Shown piece by piece: positions 8,736 through 17,814 of a stretch of DNA of 64,000 nucleotides (its first letter is position 1; every line of letters starts with the position of its first letter). Position numbers and translations under genes: made by a program. The notes under the pieces are model-generated. The model searched no databases and was not told where the DNA came from. It saw only the letters and a program-made list of their open reading frames with translations. Origin of the DNA: Rhodoligotrophos appendicifer (GTDB lineage: Bacteria > Pseudomonadota > Alphaproteobacteria > Rhizobiales > Im1); NCBI RefSeq assembly GCF_007474605.1, contig NZ_VHKL01000001.1, positions 310,001 through 374,000 of the forward strand. The letters are read 5' to 3'.

Positions 8736-9722
8736 ATGAAGGCTGCAGTCGTCGAAGCTCCTGGCGGACTGGACAGCATCCAAATCCGTGAGGTGCAGGC
8801 ACCGGAGGCCGGCCCGGGCGAGGTGCTGATCGACGTCGTGCGCGCCGCATGCAATTGGGGCGACATTCAGAAGCGCCAGGGCGTCTACCCAGATCCCATT
8901 CCCTATCCCTCGATCCTTGGCGGAGAGGTGAACGGAGTGGTGCGGTCACTGGGCCGCGGGGTCACCTCGCTGCGCCAGGGCCAGCCGGTGAGCGCCATCA
9001 CCGGCAAGGCCATGCTGGGCGGCTTCGCGGAGATGGTTGCCGTGCCGGAGAAATATGTGCTGCCCTTGCCGCCGGATCTGGATGCACGACTGGCCGCTGC
9101 CTTTCCGGTGATTGCACTGACCGCCTATCATCTCCTCTACAGTGCCTACCGCTTGCGCCGGGGAGAAACGATCCTGATTCATGCGATCGGCGGGGGCGTC
9201 GGATTGGCATTGACGCAACTCGCATCGGCGGCCGGCGCCAAAATCATCGGAACTGTTGGGTCCCGCGCCAAAGCGCAGGCTGCCATAGATTTCGGAGCAT
9301 GCCGAGTTGTCGCGCGAGACGAGGAAGATTTCGTCGAGGCGGCCATGGCAGAGACCGCCGGAAAGGGCGTCGACCTGGTGATCGATTCACTGGGCGGCGA
9401 AATCCTGCCGCGCAGTTTCGATGCGCTGCGCCCTTATGGTCGGGTGATCAATATCGGCGAGGCAGCAGGCGAACCGCATTTCGACATTCGCAAGAAAGTT
9501 TACGAGCGGTCGACCTCGCTGGCGGGGTTCGAACTTCTGCACGCGGTTCCGGGTTCACGACGATGGCGGCTGGGAGTGCGCCGAGTTATGGACGCTCTCG
9601 CATCGGGAACCCTCACCATCCCAATAGCCGCAGAATTTCCTTTCTCCCAGATCCACCAGGCACAGGCTTTCCTCGAAAGCCGGAATGCTGTGGGCAAGGT
9701 TTTGGTCACAGTCAACCCATAG
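8736..9722 (+). CDS. Zinc-independent MDR family NAD(P)H:quinone oxidoreductase-like protein
   Basis: 328-aa medium-chain dehydrogenase/reductase. The N-terminal GroES-like domain includes ACNWGDIQKRQG. The nucleotide-binding motif IHAIGGGVGLALTQLA lies near residue 150. The usual zinc-binding cysteines and histidines of alcohol dehydrogenases are not evident, which fits the quinone oxidoreductase/enoyl reductase branch. The ATG at 8736 lies one base after the permease stop; a longer frame starting inside that permease gene is rejected. It probably reduces or oxidises an intermediate of the imported compound's breakdown. Substrate unknown. Confidence 0.78.
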   Translation: MKAAVVEAPGGLDSIQIREVQAPEAGPGEVLIDVVRAACNWGDIQKRQGVYPDPIPYPSILGGEVNGVVRSLGRGVTSLRQGQPVSAITGKAMLGGFAEMVAVPEKYVLPLPPDLDARLAAAFPVIALTAYHLLYSAYRLRRGETILIHAIGGGVGLALTQLASAAGAKIIGTVGSRAKAQAAIDFGACRVVARDEEDFVEAAMAETAGKGVDLVIDSLGGEILPRSFDALRPYGRVINIGEAAGEPHFDIRKKVYERSTSLAGFELLHAVPGSRRWRLGVRRVMDALASGTLTIPIAAEFPFSQIHQAQAFLESRNAVGKVLVTVNP

Positions 9723-9730
9723 GAAAAAGC

Positions 9731-11254
9731 ATGGCCGCCCCAGTGCCGGTGACGATCGATCCCGGAGGACTGACACTGTCCATGTTGAGGAGCGTGAGCC
9801 GAGAACCAGTGCGGGTCACGATCTCCGCCTCCGCCCGTGAGAACATCGTCAGATCTCATGGCCACCTACGGCGGGCGATGGACAGCGGCGATCTGATCTA
9901 TGGCGTCAATACCGGTTTCGGCCCACTGTCGAAGCAAGCGATTCCGGTCCGAGACCTTGCTGAGCTGCAGCGCCGGCTGATCCTCTCCAATGCTGCCGGC
10001 GTGGGCGAACCTCTAGCGCCGGGGATCGTCCGGCGGATTGTCTTGCTGAAGCTGGCGACGCTCGCACGTGGGGCGTCCGGCGTGAGTCCTGACCTGGCAG
10101 ATGCGCTGGCCGCGCTTCTAAACAGAAACGTCATTCCCATCATTCCTGAAAAGGGCTCCGTGGGTGCATCGGGCGATCTTGCGCCCCTGGCCCATGTGGG
10201 CGCCTGCCTGATCGGCGCCGGCGAAGCCTTTCATGACGGAAAGAGAAAGCCGGCCGCCCAGGCGCTTTCGGATGCGGGGTTGCAGCCCTATGCCTTGCAG
10301 CCGAAGGAGGGCCTGGCGCTGGTGAATGGAACTCAGGTCTCCACTGCGCTGGCGGTGGAGGGACTGTTCCTGATCGAAGACTTGTTCTCAGCGGCGCTGA
10401 CGATCGGCGCCCTGAGCGTAGATGCGGGAAGTGGCACAGTTCATGCCTTCGATCGGAGACTGCAGGACCTTCGGGGCCAGCATGGTCAGAAGATCGTTGC
10501 AAGCCACCTGCGGCGGACTCTTGAAGGAAGCGGGCTGCAGGCGAACCGGCCCATCGTCAGGGTCCAAGATCCCTATTGCCTCCGCTGTCAACCCCAGGTC
10601 ATGGGGGCGGTTTTGGATCAGGTGCTGCATGCCAGGACGATTCTTGCACGGGAGTTGAACGCCGTATCGGACAACCCATTATTCGACCCTGAGAGCGGCG
10701 ATATCCTTTATGGAGGCAATTTCCATGCCCAGCCGATCGGTCTCGTCGCGGATATTCTGGCTCTTGCATTGGCAGAGATCGGGTCAATGTCCGAAAGGCG
10801 CACCGCCTTCCTGGTGGATGAGAAGATGAGTGGCCTGCCCGCGTTTCTCGTCGAGGCTGGAGGACTGAATTCCGGCTTCATGGTCGCGCAGGTAACGGCC
10901 GCGGCACTGGCCAGCGAGAACAAATCCCTGGCTCATCCAAACAGCATCGACAGCCTCCCCACAGCCGCCAACCAAGAAGATTATGTCAGCATGGCCACCC
11001 ATGCCGCCCGCCGCCTGATCCCCATGGCCGACAATGCCGCCTCGATCCTGGCCATCGAGTTCTTGTCGGCGGCTCAGGGCCTGGACCTCCGGCGCCCTCT
11101 GCGGTCCAGTTCAGCGCTGGAGGCGTTCGTCGCGGAACTGCGACAGGCGGTTCCGACATGGCTCGATGATCGTTACTTTGCTCCCGACATCGAGGCCGCG
11201 CGAGCCCTCGTTAGGGGCAGCCTCGCTGCAGACCAGTCTTTCCTGCCCGCTTAG
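9731..11254 (+). CDS. Histidine ammonia-lyase family protein (divergent HutH)
   Basis: 507-aa aromatic amino acid ammonia-lyase. The self-processing MIO triad Ala146-Ser147-Gly148 is in KGSVGASGDLAPLAH. Catalytic Tyr57, Asn199, Gln279, Tyr282 and Arg285 are conserved. Against Pseudomonas HutH three positions differ: SNAAGVG (Asn87) where HutH has SHAAG (His83), FHAQP (Gln334) where HutH has FHAEP, and QEDYVSM (Tyr418) where HutH has QEDHVSM. No hutU, hutI or hutG-type set surrounds it. It starts eight bases after the oxidoreductase stop; the much longer open frame begins inside that gene and is ignored. It probably deaminates a histidine-like or other amino acid, not necessarily histidine. 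Confidence 0.82.
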   Translation: MAAPVPVTIDPGGLTLSMLRSVSREPVRVTISASARENIVRSHGHLRRAMDSGDLIYGVNTGFGPLSKQAIPVRDLAELQRRLILSNAAGVGEPLAPGIVRRIVLLKLATLARGASGVSPDLADALAALLNRNVIPIIPEKGSVGASGDLAPLAHVGACLIGAGEAFHDGKRKPAAQALSDAGLQPYALQPKEGLALVNGTQVSTALAVEGLFLIEDLFSAALTIGALSVDAGSGTVHAFDRRLQDLRGQHGQKIVASHLRRTLEGSGLQANRPIVRVQDPYCLRCQPQVMGAVLDQVLHARTILARELNAVSDNPLFDPESGDILYGGNFHAQPIGLVADILALALAEIGSMSERRTAFLVDEKMSGLPAFLVEAGGLNSGFMVAQVTAAALASENKSLAHPNSIDSLPTAANQEDYVSMATHAARRLIPMADNAASILAIEFLSAAQGLDLRRPLRSSSALEAFVAELRQAVPTWLDDRYFAPDIEAARALVRGSLAADQSFLPA

Positions 11255-11404
11255 GCCTCCTGACGGAACCACCTGCTCTCGCATTGAGCCGGACAAACCA
11301 CCTCAATCGGCTCTCGTTATTGCAGGGAGCAGTTTGCTTCGCCTTTCGCTTAGGCTAAACATTAAACGATCAGGATTCATTTCGCTTTTGTCGAAAGTAA
11401 GCCG

Positions 11405-12340
11405 ATGCCGCTGACTCGTGTCCCGCAACTGGCGCCCTCGGACATCAAACTTCTCCGCCTCTTCGTGAAGGTCGTGGAGAATGGTGGCTTTTCTGGTGCT
11501 CAGGCGGAGCTGAACGTCAGCGCTTCAACGATCAGCACCCAGATGGCGACATTGGAATCCCGGCTAGGGATACGCCTCTGTGATCGAGGCCGCATCGGCT
11601 TCAAACTCACCGACAAGGGTCAACGCATCTACACAGCAGCCCTGCGCCTCGAGGAGGCGATCGATGGTATTCGCACGGATATTGGCGAGCTGCGCGGGAC
11701 CCTTGTGGGTGAATTACATGTGGGGGTGGTCGATACGACGACGACGAACCAGGACTGCCACCTCCACGACGCGATCAGGCTTTTTACCGAGCGGGACAAT
11801 TCCGTCCACATCACGATGCATGTGGCTGAGCCGGCCACCATAGAGAAACGGCTGCTCGAGGGAAGGCTGCATCTGGGCATCTCCGCCTTCTACCACCACG
11901 TGCCCGGTCTGCATTACGAGCATTTGTTCAGGGAGAAACACATACTCTACTGCGGCCGTCGCCACCGCCTTTTCGACCTGCCGGCGTCCGAGGTGACGAC
12001 CGAGGACGTGAAGGAGGCGGATTTCGTCGCCCGCGGCTATATGATCCATCGTCAGGTGACGTCGATGACAGGGCTGAAGGTCGCGGCTACGGCCTATGAC
12101 ATGGAAGCCACGCTCTTTTTGATCCGGTCCGGCACCTTCATCGGCTTTCTCCCTTGTCATTTCGCCAGGGCCTGGATCGAAAAAGGCGAGTTGAAGCCGC
12201 TTCTCGAAAAAGAATTCGCCTTTCACTCCAGCTTTGAATTCGCGGTTCGCAAGGGACTTGCCGATCTGCGTGTCCTGACCGCATTCATCGAGGATTTGCG
12301 AAAGGCTCATCGTGTTGCCCCGCAATTGATCAATGCCTAG
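11405..12340 (+). CDS. LysR family transcriptional regulator
   Basis: 311 aa with an N-terminal winged helix-turn-helix (about residues 12-70, including NVSASTISTQMATLESRLG) and a C-terminal ligand-binding domain. It lies between two catabolic groups: the transporter/ammonia-lyase operon and the amidinotransferase genes, all on the plus strand, so it could control either. The 150-base upstream region contains TTTCGCTT twice (11344-11351 and 11380-11387), but no confident operator. Confidence 0.9.
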   Translation: MPLTRVPQLAPSDIKLLRLFVKVVENGGFSGAQAELNVSASTISTQMATLESRLGIRLCDRGRIGFKLTDKGQRIYTAALRLEEAIDGIRTDIGELRGTLVGELHVGVVDTTTTNQDCHLHDAIRLFTERDNSVHITMHVAEPATIEKRLLEGRLHLGISAFYHHVPGLHYEHLFREKHILYCGRRHRLFDLPASEVTTEDVKEADFVARGYMIHRQVTSMTGLKVAATAYDMEATLFLIRSGTFIGFLPCHFARAWIEKGELKPLLEKEFAFHSSFEFAVRKGLADLRVLTAFIEDLRKAHRVAPQLINA

Positions 12341-12485
12341 AGGACCGACGTACTTGCCAGCGGCTCAACGCTTCTGACAACAGAGAACGTTAGTTTGCAA
12401 TCTGCATATTCAACAGTCGGGACCGAGGTGAAATTCTGCTTCCAGTCCGACCGCAGCCACTCGTGCTGCGTCGACGCGCCGGCCG

Positions 12486-13481
12486 ATGACGGAGAAGTGG
12501 ATGCAGGTTCAGCAGATCGGAGTGCGCACCGAATGGGGCGTGGTTAAGGAATGCATCTATGGCTGGGCCGAACAATTCGTCATCCCAAAGTTTCTGGCCG
12601 ACTCCAAAGCGCGCGCCTATGGAGATTTCGAGCGCTTCTGGATCGCTAATCAAGGCCGCGCCGTCGCCGAGGCCGATCCGGACTATTTTGCCGCCTTCAA
12701 AAAGCAACTCGATGATGCTGTTGCGATTCTTCGCGGCCTTGGGATCAAGGTGCACCAACCGTTGCGTCTGAGCGAGGCCAACATGGCCTTTCCGCGCGGG
12801 GAGAACCACGGCTGTATGACCCCGTGGCTACGCGACCCCTTCGTGACAATCGGCAACAACGTCATCGAGCTCGCGCCGCGTTCGCTGTTCCACCGGCGTC
12901 AGCGCTTCTCCGTCCGCCACATCCTGGCCTCCACCATGGATCGAGGAGCCCGGTATTTTGCGCAGCCGGACGGCGGCGCCGATGACGACTCCGCCGGTCC
13001 TGGCTGGGGCTATCTGGAAGGGGGCGACATCTTCGTCCTCGGGTCCAAGATCCTGGTCGGTCACTCAGGCAATTGTTCCAATCCGGAAGGCGCCCGTTGG
13101 CTGCAGCATGCCATCGGCCCGGATTATGACGTGGAAATGGTCACACTCGACCCGCTGTTTCCGCATCTCGACTGCGTGCTCATGACTCCGCGCGAAGGTC
13201 TCGTAGTGGTGTGCATGGACGCTTTTCCCGAGGGTCTGCCCGCGCATCTGGCGAACTGGGACAGGATCGTCGTCGGCAAGGAGGCGGCAAAGCGGCATTT
13301 GGCCTGCAACAATCTCGTGCTGGACGAGCACACGGTGATGATGCCCTCCGAAGAGCCACATGATCGGGTCGCTGAAGAACTGAAGGCCCGGGGTTTCGAA
13401 GTCATCCGTACCCCCTATGAGGCGATCTACCGGGTCGGCGGCTCATTCCGCTGCGCCCATCAACCCCTTGTCCGGCTCTAA
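12486..13481 (+). CDS. Amidinotransferase/amidinohydrolase superfamily protein (GATM-like)
   Basis: 331-aa guanidine-modifying enzyme. Catalytic features of glycine/inosamine amidinotransferases are visible: YLEGGD at 176-181, His227 in FPHLD, and the nucleophile Cys323 in GGSFRCAH close to the C-terminus. Such enzymes move an amidino group from arginine to an amine, or hydrolyse substituted arginines. Length and the GGSxRC context favour the transferase branch, but hydrolase activity cannot be excluded. It is followed eight bases later by the N-carbamoyl hydrolase gene. With creatininase and ureohydrolases nearby it supports guanidino-compound metabolism. Confidence 0.8.
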   Translation: MTEKWMQVQQIGVRTEWGVVKECIYGWAEQFVIPKFLADSKARAYGDFERFWIANQGRAVAEADPDYFAAFKKQLDDAVAILRGLGIKVHQPLRLSEANMAFPRGENHGCMTPWLRDPFVTIGNNVIELAPRSLFHRRQRFSVRHILASTMDRGARYFAQPDGGADDDSAGPGWGYLEGGDIFVLGSKILVGHSGNCSNPEGARWLQHAIGPDYDVEMVTLDPLFPHLDCVLMTPREGLVVVCMDAFPEGLPAHLANWDRIVVGKEAAKRHLACNNLVLDEHTVMMPSEEPHDRVAEELKARGFEVIRTPYEAIYRVGGSFRCAHQPLVRL

Positions 13482-13489
13482 GGAACATC

Positions 13490-14746
13490 ATGACGTTCGA
13501 GGTGAATGGCAGCCGATTGCTGCAGGATCTTAAGGATCTGGCGAAGATTGGTAATGTCGGCAAAGGCGGCAGTCGCTTGGCGCTGAGCGACGAGGACATG
13601 ACCACGCGCCGGTGGCTGCGCGACCGGATGACGGAGGCGGGCTTGGTGACCTCGATCGACGGGATCGGCAACGTCTTCGGTTATACCCCGCGAGCGGATC
13701 GCCACCTGCTGGTGGGCTCTCACACGGACACGGTTCCCATGGGCGGCTGGCTCGATGGAGCGCTCGGCGTCATGTGTGCCCTGGAGATTGCGCGGGCCTT
13801 CATGGCGGCCGGGCAGCCTGGCGAGGTGGGTGTCGCCATCGTCTCCTTTGCCGACGAGGAGGGAACCCTCGCCTCACTCCTCGGAAGCCGTCTCTTCGCC
13901 GGCGCGATCCGCTTCGAGGATGTGGCGACGGCCACCGACCCCACTGGCAGGATCCTGGGGGAGGAGCGGAAACGGGTTGGGCTGGAAGGCGTGGAGATCG
14001 CGCGGATCGATCCCAAGCGCCATGTCGGCTATCTCGAAATCCATATCGAGCAGGGACCGGTGCTGGAGGCGGACGGCACGACCATCGGCATCGTCACCGA
14101 CATCGTCGGCATCGGCCGGTGTCGGGTGACCTTCCACGGTCGCGCCGATCATGCCGGGACCACACCCATGAACGCGCGGGCCGACGCCGCACAGGCGCTT
14201 TACGGCTTCGCGACTGAATTCCGCAACTTCATGCGGCGAGAAGGCGGTGAGGGCAGCGTGTTCAACCTTGGCGGGGCGAGGATCGAGCCTGGCGCCTTCA
14301 ACGTGGTCGCCGATCGGGCGGAGCTGCTTGTCGAATATCGCAATGCCTCGGACGCCGTCATTGACCGCATCGAGGAAGCGATCGCCACTCTGTCCCGGGA
14401 GGCCGCTCGCGATGCCGGCGTTTCCGTGACGATCGAGCCGGCGGGCCGCGAGTCGCCGGCTGCTATGTCGCCGTCCATGATCGAACAGCTCGCCCGTGCG
14501 GCGCAGCGCCTCCAGATCAGCGCCCGCACGATGGCGAGCGGTGCCGGACACGACGCTATGAGCCTCGCGTCTCTGGTGCCGAGCGGCATGCTGTTCATCC
14601 CCAGCATTGACGGTCGAAGCCATGCGCCGGAGGAGGACAGCAAGCCTGAAGACATAGTCGCCGGCCTGCGGGTTCTCGCCGAAGCGGTGTCGGGAGTGCT
14701 GGAAGACGCCACGAAACCTCAGCCGACGCTGAAGATCGTGCCCTGA
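13490..14746 (+). CDS. Zn-dependent hydrolase, N-carbamoyl-L-amino acid hydrolase/allantoate amidohydrolase family
   Basis: 418-aa M20-type binuclear metallohydrolase. Metal ligands and catalytic residues are readable: His78/Asp80 in GSHTDT, Asp89 in WLDGALG, Glu123/Glu124 in ADEEGT, and a C-terminal His in DGRSHAPEED. EIHIEQGP and SGAGHDAM are hallmarks of the carbamoylase/AllC branch. It removes CO2 and ammonia from carbamoyl or ureido groups. It is coupled closely to the amidinotransferase and precedes an agmatinase-like gene. The exact substrate (N-carbamoyl amino acid, allantoate or ureidoglycine type) is not resolvable. Confidence 0.87.
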   Translation: MTFEVNGSRLLQDLKDLAKIGNVGKGGSRLALSDEDMTTRRWLRDRMTEAGLVTSIDGIGNVFGYTPRADRHLLVGSHTDTVPMGGWLDGALGVMCALEIARAFMAAGQPGEVGVAIVSFADEEGTLASLLGSRLFAGAIRFEDVATATDPTGRILGEERKRVGLEGVEIARIDPKRHVGYLEIHIEQGPVLEADGTTIGIVTDIVGIGRCRVTFHGRADHAGTTPMNARADAAQALYGFATEFRNFMRREGGEGSVFNLGGARIEPGAFNVVADRAELLVEYRNASDAVIDRIEEAIATLSREAARDAGVSVTIEPAGRESPAAMSPSMIEQLARAAQRLQISARTMASGAGHDAMSLASLVPSGMLFIPSIDGRSHAPEEDSKPEDIVAGLRVLAEAVSGVLEDATKPQPTLKIVP

Positions 14747-14859
14747 CGGCTGCCGTCGCAGGCGTGCTCGATCCGATCGAGGGCCCCGGATGCGGACCCG
14801 GTGCGAACGGCGCCCCGCATCCCTGTCTTGTAACAACCCCCAATCAGGAAGGAAACACC

Positions 14860-15822
14860 ATGGCAAGACCGAAACTCAACCTGCCCTACACGGGCATCAC
14901 ATCGTTCGGCAAGTTCCCCATCCTCACCGATCTCTCGACTTTTGATGCCGACGTCGGAATACTGGGCATCCCCTTCGACATGACCACTCAATATCGGTCC
15001 GGTGCGAAGATGGGGCCGCGGGGGGTCCGAGATTCCTCCTCGATCTACTCCTTCGGCCTCGGAGGCTCCTATGACCCTGAGCGCGACGATGTCTATCTCG
15101 GCGAGCCGTGGCGCATCGTCGATTGCGGCGACGCGGACATGGTTCACGGCGATCTTCAGGCCTGTTTCGAGAATACCCGCGATGCCGTGAAGGAGATCTC
15201 CGACCGCGGCGGTATGGTGGTCGGCATCGGCGGCGATCATGCCGTCACGATCCCTATCCTGCAGGGATTGGCTGACCAGGGGCCCTTTGGCATCATTCAG
15301 ATCGATGCGCATCTGGACTTCGTCGATCAGAAGGCTGGCCAGCGCTTCGGCCATGGCAGCCCCATGCGCCGCGCTTCTGAGATGGACCACGTGACCGGCA
15401 TGGCCCAGCTGGGAATTCGCGGCATCGGTTCAAGCGGTCGGTCTGACTTCGATGCGGCCCGGGCCTATGGCAGCGTCATCATGAGCCCGAAGGAAATCCG
15501 CGCTGCGGGGATCGCTGAGACCCTGAGGCGCATCCCTCAATGCGACCAGTATTACGTGACAATCGACATCGACGGCATCGATCCGTCGATCGCCTGGGGC
15601 ACCGGCACCCCATCCCCCGGAGGCCTCTATTATGATGAGGTCAATGCGCTGCTGGAAGGCATCGCGAAGAAGGGCAAGGTCATCGGCTTCGATCTTGTTG
15701 AAGTCGCGCCCTGCTATGACACCTCGGGCCTGACCGGGCAGGTTGCGGCACGGATCATCCTCGACCTGATCGGCTTTGCCCTGAAGGAGCGCGAGCGCGC
15801 CGGCGACCTGCCCAGGCGCTGA
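14860..15822 (+). CDS. speB: Agmatinase/guanidino-acid ureohydrolase
   Basis: 320-aa ureohydrolase with all expected residues. Metal ligands are His127 (GGDHAV), Asp149/His151/Asp153 (DAHLDF) and Asp236/Asp238 (TIDIDGIDP). The catalytic His165 is retained in FGHGSP, unlike the homologue at 2132. The ATG at 14860 follows AGGAAGG; the longer frame from 14764 has no such site. It likely hydrolyses agmatine, guanidinobutyrate or a related compound to an amine and urea; symbol choice is by family only. A strong hairpin follows the stop. Confidence 0.85.
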   Translation: MARPKLNLPYTGITSFGKFPILTDLSTFDADVGILGIPFDMTTQYRSGAKMGPRGVRDSSSIYSFGLGGSYDPERDDVYLGEPWRIVDCGDADMVHGDLQACFENTRDAVKEISDRGGMVVGIGGDHAVTIPILQGLADQGPFGIIQIDAHLDFVDQKAGQRFGHGSPMRRASEMDHVTGMAQLGIRGIGSSGRSDFDAARAYGSVIMSPKEIRAAGIAETLRRIPQCDQYYVTIDIDGIDPSIAWGTGTPSPGGLYYDEVNALLEGIAKKGKVIGFDLVEVAPCYDTSGLTGQVAARIILDLIGFALKERERAGDLPRR

Positions 15823-15830
15823 TGCAAAAC

Positions 15831-15856
15831 CGGCGGCCCGGATGGCCGGGCCGTCG
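15831..15856. terminator. Bidirectional hairpin between agmatinase and cupin genes
   Basis: CGGCCCGG (15834-15841), loop ATGG, CCGGGCCG (15846-15853), extending by about three more pairs outward. It lies between two convergent stops. Read on the minus strand it is followed by GTTTTGC, a short T-run, so it best fits termination of the leftward cupin gene while also blocking the rightward operon. Confidence 0.75.
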
Positions 15857-15858
15857 CA

Positions 15859-16191
15859 TCAGTCGACGATGAACACCTCTGCGCCTCTGCGTGATAGGAC
15901 GCGATGGGCAGCGTCGCCATGATCGGATACGTGGAAGCTGGTCCCTGCCGGCAGAGAAAACGAACGCCCGTCCCGAAGCTCGACCACGATCTCCCCCGAC
16001 AGCACAAAGAACACATGGCCTCGGTCGCACCAGTGGTCAGCGACGTAGTTCGGCGAGTAGTCCACTCGTCTCAGCCGCATATCGGCAACTGAAACCTCGC
16101 GAGACTGAGCCTCCCCCGTCTCCCCCGCGAGTTGAACGGCTGTGATCTCTGCCCATTGTGAAACCTCGAAAGGTGCCGCTGGCAACTTCAT
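15859..16191 (-). CDS. DHCW-motif cupin protein
   Basis: 110-aa single-domain cupin. The stretch ADHWCDRGHVFFVLSGE (about residues 51-67) matches the DHCW-motif cupin family, followed by the second cupin motif ending in FHVSDHGDAAHR. Family function is not established; cupins of this size are metal-binding beta-barrels. It is convergent with agmatinase and on the same strand as the VOC gene to its right, 108 bases away. Confidence 0.75.
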   Translation of the reverse strand: MKLPAAPFEVSQWAEITAVQLAGETGEAQSREVSVADMRLRRVDYSPNYVADHWCDRGHVFFVLSGEIVVELRDGRSFSLPAGTSFHVSDHGDAAHRVLSRRGAEVFIVD

Positions 16192-16299
16192 CCCGCATCT
16201 CCGTTCAATGGGCAGAAGTGCCTTCTGCTCCGCCTCTGCCTCTTTCTGTGCCTCTCCCCAGCCACATGTAGTGACTGGCTGCCGCGGCCCAGGACCGGT

Positions 16300-16779
16300 T
16301 TAGCCCGCTGCGGCGGCGTCCAGCGCCGCGATGTTGATTTTCTTCATCGTCATCATGGCCTCCATCGTCCGCTTCGCCTTCTCCCGATCGGCACCAGTCA
16401 TCAGGTCCATCAGGCGCCTGGGCGTGATCTGCCAGGAGAAGCCCCAGCGATCCTTGCACCAGCCGCAATCGCTCTCGCTGCCACCGTTTTCAACGATTGC
16501 GTTCCAATAGCGGTCTGTTTCTTCTTGATCGTCCGTCAGCACCATGAAGCTGACCGCCTCGTTTGGACGGAATGCCGGGCCGCCATTCAAACCTAGGAAC
16601 GGGCGGCCGAGCACAGTGAATTCCAACGTCAGTTCGTCGCCTTCCTGGCCTCCAGGATAGTCGGTTGCAGCCGACATGGTCTGGCCGACACGGCTGTCGG
16701 GAAATGTAGCCGCATAGAATTCTGCCGCCTTTCTTGCTTCTCCGTGGTCGAACCACACGCAGGTAACGAGTTTGGACAT
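16300..16779 (-). CDS. VOC superfamily protein (PhnB/3-demethylubiquinone methyltransferase-like)
   Basis: 159-aa vicinal-oxygen-chelate protein. [20 protein letters not shown] at the start, [11 protein letters not shown] in the middle and [11 protein letters not shown] near residue 115 are typical of the PhnB-like family often misnamed 3-demethylubiquinone methyltransferase. Biochemical role unknown. It is transcribed leftward and divergently from the TRAP transporter operon. Confidence 0.85.
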   Translation of the reverse strand: MSKLVTCVWFDHGEARKAAEFYAATFPDSRVGQTMSAATDYPGGQEGDELTLEFTVLGRPFLGLNGGPAFRPNEAVSFMVLTDDQEETDRYWNAIVENGGSESDCGWCKDRWGFSWQITPRRLMDLMTGADREKAKRTMEAMMTMKKINIAALDAAAAG

Positions 16780-17115
16780 GTCATTTCTCTCCGATTCAGT
16801 TCGTTGGGCTCGTGCAGTGTGCCGCCTCTACGAAAGCTTGGCGGCATGCTTTCTTCTGTTGTCGCTCCGTGAGCGTCTTTCCGTTTAGACGAACGAACGA
16901 CATCCTTCCCGACACGCACCGGAAAATATCGGCCCATCTGATCAGCAACAATGGACTCTCCGCCCGTGGACAGCGCTGCGATGGGACGCGCTTCCCGCCT
17001 CCCGCAGAAAGAAATGTTCTATCGGTCCATGAGAAATCATCATGGGGACCCCTACAGACTTTCGTTTGATCCCGGCAACGGCAGCCGGGCAGTCTCACCC
17101 TAGACACAAGGAGGG
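16780..17115. promoter_or_regulatory. Divergent intergenic region with hairpin-forming repeat
   Basis: 336 bases between the VOC gene (minus) and TRAP genes (plus). It contains CCCGGC (17071-17076), a seven-base spacer and GCCGGG (17084-17089), an inverted repeat 26 bases before the TRAP start. Minus-strand open frames here have no recognisable homology and are rejected. It presumably holds promoters for both directions. Confidence 0.45.
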
Positions 17116-17796
17116 ATGGCTCCGCCCATCAATCAAAAACAAGAAAAAGAGGCTTTTGGAGGAAGTGTGGGAGAAGAGAGTGCGAGCGTGGATGCCGCTC
17201 GGAGCAGCAGCACCGGCGCAAGTGATCCCTGTGTTTATTCTCCAGGCCAAGGAGGCCGATCTACGCTCGTCTGGATCGGCCGGAAGGTGGATCAACTTCT
17301 CGCCATGATCGCCTGGGCAGCCCTGCTGCTCATCATGGCGCTGCTGACGATCGACGTCGTCCTTCGCTATGCCTTCAATTCCCCGCTGACCTGGGCCTTC
17401 GACCTGATCTCGCTCTATTTGATGGCCTGCGTTTTCTTCTTCGGTCTCGCCGACACGCTCCGCCACAATGAGAACGTCGCAGTCGACATCCTCTACGGAC
17501 GCCTCGGCGGACGCGCGAAGTCGCTGTGCGACGTCATCATTTATATCGCGGCTACCGTCTTTTTTGGCCTGATGTTCTACGTGACCTTGGTGGCGGCGGT
17601 CGAAAGCGCCGCCCAGGGTGAAGTCATGGCCGGATTGATCCCTTGGCCGATCTGGGCCGGCTATCTCTTGGCGCCGATTGGAACTCTGCCCGCTCTGGTC
17701 CTCAGCGGCGTTCGCCTCGGCGTGGCCATCTACGAGCTTGCCGCCGGACCGGCCGTGCCGCACACCGCCGCCCCCCACGAACCACCGATCCTGTGA
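17116..17796 (+). CDS. TRAP transporter small permease (DctQ type)
   Basis: Membrane subunit (226 aa from this start) with four hydrophobic segments after residue 60, including IDVVLRYAFN and the DctQ-typical pattern of a cytoplasmic N-terminus. The ATG at 17116 has AGGAGG only one base upstream. GTG at 17167 has GGAGG four bases upstream and would give about 209 aa; the extra N-terminal 17 residues are low-complexity, so 17167 may be the true start. It partners with the large permease next door for sodium-driven uptake, probably of an organic acid. Confidence 0.85.
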   Translation: MAPPINQKQEKEAFGGSVGEESASVDAARSSSTGASDPCVYSPGQGGRSTLVWIGRKVDQLLAMIAWAALLLIMALLTIDVVLRYAFNSPLTWAFDLISLYLMACVFFFGLADTLRHNENVAVDILYGRLGGRAKSLCDVIIYIAATVFFGLMFYVTLVAAVESAAQGEVMAGLIPWPIWAGYLLAPIGTLPALVLSGVRLGVAIYELAAGPAVPHTAAPHEPPIL

Positions 17797-17814
17797 TCGA
17801 AGGCGACGATTTCC

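Noticed and set aside
8849-9730. Long N-terminal extension of the ammonia-lyase frame (801 codons in total)
   Set aside because: The extension lies in a different frame of the quinone oxidoreductase gene; family length and the ATG at 9731 fit a 507-aa enzyme, so no fusion is claimed.
16796-17107. 103-codon minus-strand frame upstream of the VOC gene
   Set aside because: No homology recognised, unusual composition for this genome, and it occupies a divergent promoter region.
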